DNA of 41,554 nucleotides from JAJXXT01 sp963764465. GTDB taxonomy: Bacteria > Pseudomonadota > Alphaproteobacteria > Acetobacterales > Acetobacteraceae. The notes below the pieces were generated by a model. It saw nothing but the letters and a program-made list of their open reading frames with translations, had not been told where the DNA came from and ran no database searches. Position 1 is the first letter of the stretch. Each line of letters begins with the position of its first letter. Positions 1-7,813 of this stretch are shown piece after piece. The stretch is taken from contig CAVXSO010000005.1 of the NCBI GenBank assembly GCA_963764465.1, forward strand, positions 1 to 41,554, read 5' to 3'. Made by a program: the position numbers and the translations under genes.

Positions 1-343
1 TGCCGATACGCGCGCCATCGAGGCCGGCCGCGCTGCGTATGCCCGATCCCTTGCGCACATAGAGGTCGCGCGCCGTGAAATTGCGCAGCGGAAACACGGG
101 CAGCCCGATATGCGAGCGGTCCCCGCGATCGACGCGGATGAGATGGCCCGCCATGGACTGCTCACCACCCTGCACTTCGGGGTCGCGCAGCGCGCGGCGC
201 AGCATCTGCGCCCGTGCCGGCCAGGACCCGCCGCCGCTGAGCTTTAGATCGAGCGTGATCCCCGCTGGCTTCACCTCACCGCTCAGCAGTGGCAGCAGCC
301 GCGAGTAACCGGCCATGGTCAGCGTCAGCGTGATATCGGGCAT
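1..343 (-). CDS. Pht5-like / ABC substrate-binding-like protein, partial (C-terminus outside window)
   Basis: The first 114 codons of a minus-strand gene are present; the rest runs off the left edge. The start ATG (343-341) is well supported by an AAGGAGA ribosome site at 350-356. The protein opens MPDITLTLTMAGYSRLLPLL, then has VKPAGITLDL and, near residue 85, IGLPVFPLRNFTARDLYV followed by GSGIRSAAGLDGARIG. This pattern is typical of proteins annotated as 4,5-dihydroxyphthalate decarboxylase (Pht5) or as periplasmic-binding-like proteins of that family, which often sit beside ABC transporters and may bind substrate rather than decarboxylate. It is the last visible gene of the dpp-type operon, 10 bases after the dppF stop. 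No signal peptide is visible. The function is family-level only. Confidence 0.7.
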   Translation of the reverse strand, partial: MPDITLTLTMAGYSRLLPLLSGEVKPAGITLDLKLSGGGSWPARAQMLRRALRDPEVQGGEQSMAGHLIRVDRGDRSHIGLPVFPLRNFTARDLYVRKGSGIRSAAGLDGARIG

Positions 344-353
344 CGCAATCTCC

Positions 354-1343
354 TTATGTCGTCAGCGGAAAATGGCACGCCACGCGCCGCTCCGCGCCGA
401 GCGGCGCCAGCTCGGGTTCGTGCCGCGCGCAAATTTCGGCAGCACGCGGACAGCGCAGACGGAAGCGGCAGCCCACCGGCAGTCGCCCGGGGCTTGGCGG
501 TTCGCCCTCCAGCCAAAAATCGTTCGGTCACCCGCCTGCCGCCCACGACAGGAACCACCGCCCAGCGGTGCAGCTGGTCTGGGGATGGCGCGGCTCGGCG
601 AACACGTCTTCCGTCTCGCCGGTCTCCACAACCTTGCCGAGATACATCACCGCGATCCGATCGCGACACCAGACGCACCACCGCCAGATCGTGGTTGGTG
701 AACAGATAGGTCAAATCGAACCGCTCGCGCAGCTCCAGGAACAGCCGCAACACTGTCGCCTGCACCGACACATCCAGCCCCGACGTTGGCTCGTCCAGTA
801 TCACCAGGCTCGGCCGCAGCATCAGGATGCGCGCCAGCCCGACGCGACGCTGCTGCCCGCCGCTGATCTCATGCGGATAAAGCGCGAGATGCTCGCGCGG
901 CAGCCCGACCGCCGCGAGCGCCTCGTGCACCCGCTCGCTGCGCTCCGCCCGGCTCAGCCGCGTGTGGATCACCAGCGGCTCCGCGAGCGAGCGCCCGATC
1001 GTCCAGTTCGGGTCGAGGGAAGCGGAAGGGTCCTGATAGCAGTACTGCAACTGACGCCGCAGCCGCTTCGCCTGCGCCGAGCCGGCATTCGTCGCATCCT
1101 CTGCCCTGGAACACGATGCGGCCGCCAGAGGCGCGATGGATGCCGACAGAGCGTCTTGCCGAACGTGCTCTTGCCGCAGCCCGACTCGCCCACCACGCCG
1201 AGCACCTCGCCCGCCGCGACGTCGAGCGTCACGCCATCGAGGGCACGCAGCCATCCGGTGCGGATGCCAAACGAATTGCGGATCGGAAAATGCGTCGTGA
1301 GGTTCTCGACCGCCAGCGTCGGTGTCGCGGCGTCAGGCGGCAT
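354..1343 (-). pseudogene. dppF: Oligopeptide ABC transporter ATPase (DppF/OppF type), multiply frameshifted
   Basis: This is the second ATPase of a peptide/opine ABC importer. The start ATG (1343-1341) overlaps the dppD stop by 11 bases; the reconstructed end is TAA at 354-356. Walker A (GVVGESGCGKSTFGKTL) is in the starting frame. QDPSASLDP, the signature SGGQQRR, Walker B (LVILDEPTSGLD) and the H-loop FTNHD lie in a second frame. DRIAVMYLGKVVETGETEDV lies in a third, and the C-terminal oligopeptide-transporter domain (LPVGCRFRLRCPRA) in yet another. At least four shifts are needed, near 1160-1120, 1110, 660 and 575. All domains survive in the right order with no stop inside the correct path, so either recent decay or a badly sequenced stretch is possible. 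As written it gives no functional ATPase. Confidence 0.85.
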
Positions 1344-2313
1344 CGCGCACCGGCAGCGGGTTGTGGCAGCGCACGCGGTGGCTGGCCGGCCCGCTCGCCG
1401 CCGGCCGCTCCGCGCGACAGACGGGAAGGGCGCGCGGGCAGCGCGGGTGGAACCGGCACCCCGTCGGCGGGGCGGTGAGGTTGGGCACCGCCCCTGCGAT
1501 GCTCTGCGGCAGCCCCGCGCCCGGCCGCGGCATGCTCTCGAGCAGAAGCCCGGCATAGGGATGGCGCGGCTGCTCGAAGAACTTCCCCACCGCCGCACTC
1601 TCCGCCTCCTGGCCGGAATACATTACGCTGATGCGGTCGCAGATCTCCCATGCCGCCCCGAGGTCGTGCGTGGTGAACAGCACCGCCACCTTCTGCTCCT
1701 GCGCCAGCCGCCGCAGCAATGTCAGGATCTGCGCCTGGATGGTCACGTCGAGTGCAGTGGTCGGCTCGTCCGCGACGACGAGGCGAGGCTCGCGCAGCAG
1801 CGCCATCGCGATCAGAACGCGCTGCAACTGCCCGCCCGAAACCTCGTGCGGATAGCGCCGCATGATGGTGTGGGGGTCGGGCAGCTGGACGCGGGCGAAC
1901 ATCTCCGCGATGCACCGCCTTGCCTCCGCACGGCCGAGGCGCCCGCGCGGCCGCGACCAACGCAGCACCTCGCGCGCCTGCACCCCGATCGGGAACAGCG
2001 GGCTCAGCGCCGCGCGCGGCTCCTGCGGCACGAAGCCGATGGGAAAGGCGCCACGCACCGCCGCCTCCGCCGCATCATCACCGAGGATGTTGCGTCCTTC
2101 AAACGACAGCGCCTCTCCGCGCACCGCCGCTCCGGATGGCAGCACGCCTAGGATCAATCGCGCCAGCGTCGTCTTGCCGCAGCCAGACTCACCCACTAGC
2201 CCCACGATTTCCCCCTCGCCGATCGCGAGATTGACGTGATCGAGCACCTTCGCTGTCCCGTCCGGTGTCGCGAATTTGACCGAGACCTCGCGCACGCCCA
2301 CAAGCTCACTCAA
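1333..2313 (-). CDS. dppD: Oligopeptide/dipeptide ABC transporter ATPase (DppD/OppD type)
   Basis: An intact 326-residue ATPase that powers peptide or opine import together with DppF. Walker A is GLVGESGCGKTTLARL near residue 38-53, the Q-loop is GFVPQEPRAALSP, the signature is VSGGQLQRVL, Walker B is LVVADEPTTALD and the H-loop is TTHD. The C-terminal oligopeptide-transporter cysteine motif (GCRFHPRCPRALPVC) is complete, as expected for this subfamily. The start is a TTG overlapping the dppC stop by 8 bases, which implies translational coupling; a GTG lies a few codons downstream. It is the only undamaged cytoplasmic or membrane component of this transporter, because dppB, dppC and dppF are all frameshifted as written. 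Confidence 0.93.
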   Translation of the reverse strand: MSELVGVREVSVKFATPDGTAKVLDHVNLAIGEGEIVGLVGESGCGKTTLARLILGVLPSGAAVRGEALSFEGRNILGDDAAEAAVRGAFPIGFVPQEPRAALSPLFPIGVQAREVLRWSRPRGRLGRAEARRCIAEMFARVQLPDPHTIMRRYPHEVSGGQLQRVLIAMALLREPRLVVADEPTTALDVTIQAQILTLLRRLAQEQKVAVLFTTHDLGAAWEICDRISVMYSGQEAESAAVGKFFEQPRHPYAGLLLESMPRPGAGLPQSIAGAVPNLTAPPTGCRFHPRCPRALPVCRAERPAASGPASHRVRCHNPLPVRDAA

Positions 2314-3164
2314 CCTCAGCGCCCTTCACCGTGCCCTGCCGCCGCAGGCGCGGGTCGAGCACGTCCCGCAGTCCATCGCCCAGCAGGTTGAACGCAATCA
2401 CCAGCACCAGGATGGCAACGCCTGGCGCCGCCGCGTCCCACCACGCCCCCGGCAGGAAGGCACGTGCATCGGCTATCATCCGCCCCCATTCCGGCGACGG
2501 TGGCGGCGGCCCAAGCCCCAGAAAACCCAGTGCTGAGGCCGGTACCCAGCCCCCGAGTTCGATCGAGGTGCGGATGATCAGCGACGGCGCAATCGCCGGC
2601 AGGATGTGCAGCACCATCACCCGCCATCGGCGGAACCCCGAGTGCCACCGCCGCCTCGACAATAGATCTCGTTCTTCGCGTTGCGTGTCTCGGCATAGAC
2701 CAGCCGCGCCCAGAACGGCCAGTAGGTCAGCGACAGCGCAAGGATCACGTTCTGGATCTGCGGCCCCAGCGTCGGCCGCGATCGCCATCGCCAGCACGAT
2801 CTGCGGCACCGCGAGGAACACATCGGAGACGCGCATCAGCCCATCGCCGACGAAACCCGGCCAATACCCGCCGACGAGCCCGATCGGCACCCCTATCAGC
2901 ACCGAGACCGTGACCGCGATGACCGCCGTGATCAGCGTCACCCGCGCGCCGAACAGCAGCCGCGAGATAGATGTCGCCGCCCATCTGGTCCGTGCCAAGC
3001 CAGTGGACGTCACTCGGCGGCAGCAGGCGCTGCGCGGTGTGGTAGGTGTCGATGTCCTGCGGAAAGGTCGCAAGCTGCGGCGCGAAGATCGCAGCGAGCG
3101 TGATCAGCGCGAGCACGATCAAACCCGCGAGCGCCACCCGGTCGCGGGCGATACGCGCAAGCAA
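2306..3164 (-). pseudogene. dppC: Oligopeptide ABC transporter permease (DppC type), multiply frameshifted
   Basis: The second inner-membrane permease of the peptide importer. Its protein is spread over several frames: the N-terminal helix and the GTDQMGGDIY motif near 3164-2970, SRLLFGARVTLITAVIAV and the following helices down to about 2770, GPQIQNVILALSLTYWPFW to about 2670, the EAA-loop piece VEAAVALGVP to about 2625, then VLHILPAIAPSLIIRTSIEL to the TGA at 2308-2306. Four frameshifts are therefore needed. The C-terminus (DGLRDVLDPRLR) is typical of DppC. The start is uncertain: the frame opens just past the dppB stop, and a TTG at 3164-3162 is the most plausible start codon. All family landmarks remain in order, so the sequence could be a recent pseudogene or an error-rich read. 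Confidence 0.8.
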
Positions 3165-3166
3165 CG

Positions 3167-4171
3167 TTATCGTCCGCGCGGGTCGAGCAGTACCTGCCCG
3201 ACATCGATTGCAAGGTTCACTGCGACGAACATCTACGCCGATATAGATCGTGAACCCTAGAATGGCGTTGTAGTCCGATTGCAGGATCGAGTTGACTGCG
3301 AACTGGCCAAGCCCCGGCCAGTCGAACACCGCCTCCACCACAACCGCGCCGGCGAGCAGGTTACCGAACACGAGCCCGATCTGCGTCAGCGTGCCGGTCA
3401 GCGCCGAGCGCAGCACATAGCGCCATACCGTGAGATCTGCGACGGCACTCCCATCGCGCGCTGGTAATCGACGAAGAAGCTGCCCAGCGTGCCGATCACC
3501 CCGGCGCGGGTGAAGCGCACGATTGTCGCCATCGCCGGAAACGCGAGCGTCATCACCGGCAGCGCCAGGTGGCGCAGCACGTCGAGCTCGGTGGACCAGT
3601 CGCCATCGAGTGCTGCGTCGATGGTGTAGAAACCGGTCACCCCGCTCGGACCGAAATCGCCGATCCTGCCCTGTACCGGTGTCAGGTTGAGCCACATGGC
3701 GAACAGCAGTTGCAGCAGGATCGCAAGCCAGAACGAGGCGATCGCCAGCCCCGAGACCGTCAGCACCCGCAGCACGTGGTCGAACCACGAATTGCGCCGC
3801 AGCGCGGCCACCACGCCGAGCGGCACGCCGAGCAGCACCGCGACCAGCATGGCATAGAGTGCCAGCTCCATCGTCGCCGGCAGCCGCCGCCATATCTCGG
3901 CTGACACGGGCGTCTGCGTGTAAAGGCTCTCGCCCATGTCGCCGCGTGCGACATTGATGAGGTAGTGCCACAGCTGCACCGGCAGCGGCTGGTCGAGCCC
4001 GAAGCGGTGGCGCAGTGCCGCTAGCTGCGCCGTGGTCGCGTTCTCGCCCGCGAGAATGCGCGCCGGATCGCTCGGCACCACATGCGAAATCACGAACACC
4101 AGGGCCACCAGGCCGATCAGGGTCGCCGGGACCCAGATCAGCCTGCGCGCGATCAGCCCCAGAAGCCGCAC
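3167..4171 (-). pseudogene. dppB: Oligopeptide ABC transporter permease (DppB type), two frameshifts
   Basis: The first inner-membrane permease of the peptide importer. The start is GTG (4171-4169), ten bases after the binding-protein stop, giving MRLLGLIARRLIWVPATLIG with the first membrane helix. VPSDPARILAG, RFGLDQPLPVQ and further hydrophobic helices follow, as in DppB. The frame breaks near 3430, inside the EAA-loop region after DYQRAMGVP; RYVLRSALTGTLTQIGLV continues in another frame. It breaks again near 3230, where FVAVNLAIDVGQVLLDPRGR, the classic DppB C-terminus, is restored and ends at TAA 3169-3167. The rest is complete and of normal length, about 334 residues when joined. Confidence 0.85.
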
Positions 4172-4181
4172 GAGGTCGTGC

Positions 4182-5759
4182 TCAGGCGAGCCACTGCCAG
4201 CGCATGTCCTGGGCGTCGGCGATCGGGCAGTAGCGCACGCCCTGGACCCGGGCGCTGAACGCTCCGTAGTAGTTGGTGTTGTAGATGAACAACCCCGCCG
4301 CCTCGTCCACCAGGATTTGCGAGGCCTCCTCGTACAGCGGCTGGCGGTCCTCCTGCTTCACCAGCACCAGCGCCTTGTTCGTCAGCTCGTCGAATCTCTT
4401 GTTGCTGAAGAAGCTGATATTGCCGCTACCGATCTGCTTGCTGTTGTAGATGTAGCCGGTCCAGTTGTGCGGGTCCGCGAAATAGGCACTGCGCCACAGC
4501 GGGATCAGGTCGGCGCTTTTCTGCTCGTCGCCGAGCCTCGCCGCGACCACCGGCCAGGGCTGGCTCTGGATCGTCGTCTTCACGCCGATCTTGGCCAGTC
4601 CGCTCTGCAGCAGCTCCGCCGCCTGCCCGCTCTGCGGATAGCCGCCGAGCGCGTTGATGGTGAGCGTGCGGATCGGTCCCTTCACCTTCGCCAGTGCCGC
4701 CTTCGCCTTGTCGAGATCGTAGGTGTAGCCGGCGAGGCCCTTCGGCGCACCCCACATCGGGTCCGGAATGATACCGGCGTTGCGCACCACCGAGCCGTCG
4801 AGCAGGTTGTTGATGAAGCCATCGTAGTCGAACGCGTAGCAAAGTGCCCGGCGCATGTTTACGTCGTCGAGCGGCGGGCGGCGGTTATGGATCACGAAAT
4901 ACATCGTCCGCAGCGAGGGCTCTGTGAGGATCTGCACCTTCGACTTGCCGCGCATGCGCTTGATCTGGTCGTACGGCGTGTAGCCATCGAGCGCGTCGAA
5001 CTCGCCCTTCTCGAGCCCAAGCACGCGGCTCGCCACCTCGAGAATGCCGCGGAACTCGACGCTGTCGAGGTATTTCGGCCCCCAGCCCATGAAATGCTCG
5101 GCATAGCGGCTGGCGGCGAACCCGACCGCCGGATCGTAATGGGTGAGCTGGAAGGATCCAGAGCCCGCCTCGTTGCGGGCGAGCCAGGCGCCGCCCCAGT
5201 CGCCGTTCGTCTCGTGCGCGCGCACCATCTTGGCGTTGACGACCCACATCTCGGGCAGCACCGCCATGAACACGGCATAGGGCGCGCTCAGCTTGAACTG
5301 CACGGTCCTGGCGTCGAGCGCCTTCGTGGTCCCCGGCTTCACCACCTCGGAAAACAGGCCGAAGGCGCCCTTCTTCAGCGCCAGGATCCGCTCCATGGAG
5401 TAGACGACGTCATCCGCCGACACCTTCGTGCCGTCGTGGAACTTCGCATCCTTGAGCGTGAACGTGTAGGTCAGCGCATCGGGTGAGATATCCACCTTCT
5501 CGGCTAGCCACATGTTGAGCTTCGGCGGATCGTCGGTCCAGCGCACCAGCGCGTCGTAGAGGTTGAGCCGCGAGGCAATACGGCCGATATCGAACACCAC
5601 GTGCGGGTCGAGCGTATCGTAGGCGTTATTATTGGCAGTCACAAACTTTCCAGTGCCGCCCGCATACGCCGTCCCGGCTCCCAGCACCGACATCGATGCC
5701 GCGCCGAGCGCGAGTCCGCGCCGGCCCAGGATGAGCTGTTCCTTGCGATCGTCTTCCAT
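4182..5759 (-). CDS. Peptide/opine ABC transporter substrate-binding protein (SBP family 5)
   Basis: A 525-residue periplasmic binding protein that delivers substrate to the DppBCDF-type permease. The ATG at 5759 is preferred over longer in-frame options because a GAGGGGGGA ribosome site precedes it and a leader follows at once. That leader (GRRGLALGAA, then SMSVLGAGTAYA) carries twin arginines before a hydrophobic stretch, suggesting Tat export. The mature part has family-5 landmarks: TLDPHVVFDIGR, YTFTLKDAKFHDGTKVSADD, YSMERILAL and, near the end, YEEASQILVDEAAGLFIYN. It is the first gene of the operon and is divergent from the FAD oxidoreductase at 5994. The ligand cannot be read from sequence; peptides, opines or other amines are all known for this family. 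Confidence 0.93.
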   Translation of the reverse strand: MEDDRKEQLILGRRGLALGAASMSVLGAGTAYAGGTGKFVTANNNAYDTLDPHVVFDIGRIASRLNLYDALVRWTDDPPKLNMWLAEKVDISPDALTYTFTLKDAKFHDGTKVSADDVVYSMERILALKKGAFGLFSEVVKPGTTKALDARTVQFKLSAPYAVFMAVLPEMWVVNAKMVRAHETNGDWGGAWLARNEAGSGSFQLTHYDPAVGFAASRYAEHFMGWGPKYLDSVEFRGILEVASRVLGLEKGEFDALDGYTPYDQIKRMRGKSKVQILTEPSLRTMYFVIHNRRPPLDDVNMRRALCYAFDYDGFINNLLDGSVVRNAGIIPDPMWGAPKGLAGYTYDLDKAKAALAKVKGPIRTLTINALGGYPQSGQAAELLQSGLAKIGVKTTIQSQPWPVVAARLGDEQKSADLIPLWRSAYFADPHNWTGYIYNSKQIGSGNISFFSNKRFDELTNKALVLVKQEDRQPLYEEASQILVDEAAGLFIYNTNYYGAFSARVQGVRYCPIADAQDMRWQWLA

Positions 5760-5927
5760 GTTCAGTCCCCCCTCGCTGCACTCGGCCACGCCGCCGCTCT
5801 CTCCGCTCGCTGCGTCCAGAGCGCTTGATTTTTCGACTTTACAACCGCGAACCTGCCGCACAAGGAGAATTTTGCCCGCTCCGCCGGCCACGTTGCACCG
5901 CGAATTGGACCAACCCTGGCGAATTGA

Positions 5928-5939
5928 ATCGCATACGAT
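5928..5939. promoter_or_regulatory. Imperfect palindrome in the divergent intergenic region (candidate operator)
   Basis: ATCGCATACGAT, with half-sites ATCG and CGAT, lies in the 234-base gap between the divergent binding-protein gene (5759) and the oxidoreductase gene (5994). The form resembles GntR/FCD operators built on a T-A-rich core, but no cognate regulator lies next to it. This is visible symmetry only. Confidence 0.3.
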
Positions 5940-5993
5940 ACGGTTCGGGCGCACGCTGTTGTCCGCCCCGTTTGCGCGGTCTAACCTTTCGGC

Positions 5994-7283
5994 ATGCCGG
6001 GCGCCCCACCTTCGTCCCACTACGCGCGCCTATCGCGCGAGGCGTTTTCCGCACCGCCCCTCGAAGGGCTCGCGGATACGGACGTCGTCGTCATCGGCGG
6101 CGGCATCGGCGGCCTCGCCGCCGCACTCGCCCTGCGCCAGGCCGGCATCGCGACATCGCTGCTGGAGGCCGAGACCATCGGCGCCGGCGCTTCGGGCCGC
6201 AACAATGGCCAGGTCATCCCCACGCTCACCCGCCACGATCCCGCCGGTGTGCTCGCGACGATGGGCGAGGGCAGGGGCGAGCGCTTCCTTGCCATGCTCC
6301 AGGCCTCCGCCGACCGTCTCTTCGACACGATCACCCGCTACGGCATCGACTGCGACGCCGTGCGTGCCGGCTGGATCCAGCCCGCCCACACGCCAGGCCG
6401 CGCGCGTCTGGCCGAACGGCGTGCGGAGGCGTGGCGAGCGAGGGGGGCGCCCACGGCGTATCTCGACGCGCCGGCGATCGCGGCTGCCCTCGGCAGCAGC
6501 GCCTATCCCGGCGGCTGGCGCCATGCCGGCGGCGGCCACATCAATCCGCTCGCCTTCACCCGCGGCCTCGCCCGCGCGGCGCAACAGGAAGGTGCTCGCA
6601 TCCACGAGCACAGCCCCGCGCTCGCCCTCGCGCGCGAGGCCGATGGCTGGCGCATCGCCACGCCGCGCGGCGCGCTCCGCTGCCGCAAGGTCGTCCTTGT
6701 CACCGGCGCCCACACCGGCGCCCTCTGGCCCGGCCTCGCACGCACCGTCGTGCCGGTCACCAGCTACCAGCTCGCAACCGACGTGCTGCCCCCGGCCCTC
6801 GCCGCGCGCATCCTTCCCGGCAACGAGGCGGCCTCCGACACCCGCAACGACCTGCGCTACTTCCATAAGGACCGCGAGGGCCGGCTGATCTCCGGGGCGG
6901 CCCTCGCCATCCAGATCCTCGCCCGCCATCGCCTGCCGCGGGTCGTGCGCGCCAGGCTCGGCGAGGTGTTCCCGGAACTCGCCGGCACGGCCTTCCCCTT
7001 CTCCTGGAGCGGCCGCATCGCCATGACCACGGACCGCCTACCGCGCCTGCACCGTACCGCGGACGGGCTCATCGGCTGGATCGGCTGCAACGGCCGGGGC
7101 CTCGCGCTGGCCATGGGCATGGGCGCGGTGATGCGCGACGCGGTGCTCGGCGTGCCGGACGAGGAGCTCGCACTCGCTCCCTCGCCGCTGGCGCCGGTGC
7201 CGCTGCACGCTCTCGTGCGCCGCACCGCCCGCCTCGCGCTGATCCACTACCGTCGCAAGGACCGCGCCGAAATCCCCTTCTGA
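5994..7283 (+). CDS. FAD-dependent amine/amino-acid oxidoreductase (DAO family, PuuB-like)
   Basis: A 429-residue flavoprotein of the D-amino-acid oxidase (DAO) family, closest in pattern to gamma-glutamylputrescine oxidase. The dinucleotide-binding motif VVVIGGGIGGLAAALALRQA spans residues 31-50, with the acidic ribose contact around E58. GAGASGRNNGQ (64-73) matches the conserved FAD loop of PuuB-like proteins. The C-terminal FAD segment is GWIGCNGRGLALAMGMGAV. The expected chemistry is oxidative deamination or demethylation of an amine substrate, producing an aldehyde or imine and H2O2. The start ATG at 5994 has no strong ribosome site; the alternatives nearby are no better. It is divergent from the peptide/opine binding protein, so it may act on that transporter's ligand, and its TGA abuts the stop of the convergent SDR remnant. 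Confidence 0.85.
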   Translation: MPGAPPSSHYARLSREAFSAPPLEGLADTDVVVIGGGIGGLAAALALRQAGIATSLLEAETIGAGASGRNNGQVIPTLTRHDPAGVLATMGEGRGERFLAMLQASADRLFDTITRYGIDCDAVRAGWIQPAHTPGRARLAERRAEAWRARGAPTAYLDAPAIAAALGSSAYPGGWRHAGGGHINPLAFTRGLARAAQQEGARIHEHSPALALAREADGWRIATPRGALRCRKVVLVTGAHTGALWPGLARTVVPVTSYQLATDVLPPALAARILPGNEAASDTRNDLRYFHKDREGRLISGAALAIQILARHRLPRVVRARLGEVFPELAGTAFPFSWSGRIAMTTDRLPRLHRTADGLIGWIGCNGRGLALAMGMGAVMRDAVLGVPDEELALAPSPLAPVPLHALVRRTARLALIHYRRKDRAEIPF

Positions 7284-7813
7284 CTAGGGACTGCCTGAGA
7301 CGGAGAGCGGCTGCCCGGTGATGAACCCCGCGAAGTCGGAGGCGAGGCACATTGCCGCGTGCGCGATGTCGTCCGGCGTTCCGGACCGCTGCAGCGCTGT
7401 CCGCGCGATCAGCCCCTCCCGCGGTTCCACCGAGTAGGATTGCCACTGCCACTCATAGTCCGGGCTGGTGCGCTGGAACCCCGGCGCCACCGCGTTCATC
7501 GTGATCTCGAACGGCGCGAGCTCCTGCCCCAGCTGCCGTGCCAACCCGATCTCGCAGGCTTTCCCGATGCATAGGCCTGGATGCCGGTGACGTTTGCGTC
7601 CAGCGCCGCGCGCCACTCCACCTCGTGCACCTCTCCATCGGCTTGGCCCGCTGCCCGAGCACGTCGCTGGCGACTTAGATCAGCACGTCCGGCGCACGCG
7701 CTGCCGCCGCTGTCGCCGCCGCCCGGCGCCGCGAACCCGCGCGCGATCCCGTGCCCGATGCCGAGCGCCGTTCTGGCGACCAGCGCGCATTGCCCCTCGA
7801 AGGTGATGTTCAT
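7284..7813 (-). pseudogene. Short-chain dehydrogenase/reductase remnant with internal deletions
   Basis: Three pieces of a classical SDR can be recognised over 530 bases; an intact gene needs about 750. The N-terminus MNITFEGQCALV followed by GIGHGIARGFAA is the nucleotide-binding loop. EVEWRAALDANVTG is the conserved Asn segment, followed almost directly by YASGKACEIGLARQLGQ, which holds the YxxxK active-site pair. The C-terminus (FEITMNAVAPGF, then SGTPDDIAHAAMCLASDFAG and ITGQPLSVSG) is well preserved. The stretch that should hold the catalytic Ser, between Asn and Tyr, is missing, as is most of the second to fourth strands, and frame changes are needed. The ATG overlaps the hyuB stop (ATGA), so it was the third gene of that operon. 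This looks like true decay, not a base-calling error. Confidence 0.8.

Noticed and set aside
568..2151. A 527-codon plus-strand open frame over dppF/dppD
   Set aside because: It is antisense to clear ABC ATPase motifs and its protein is an Arg/Gln/His-rich sequence with no family pattern, typical of mirror frames in GC-rich DNA.
4032..5486. A 484-codon plus-strand open frame over the peptide-binding protein
   Set aside because: It lies opposite an intact family-5 binding protein with signal peptide and ribosome site. No recognisable domain or start signal.
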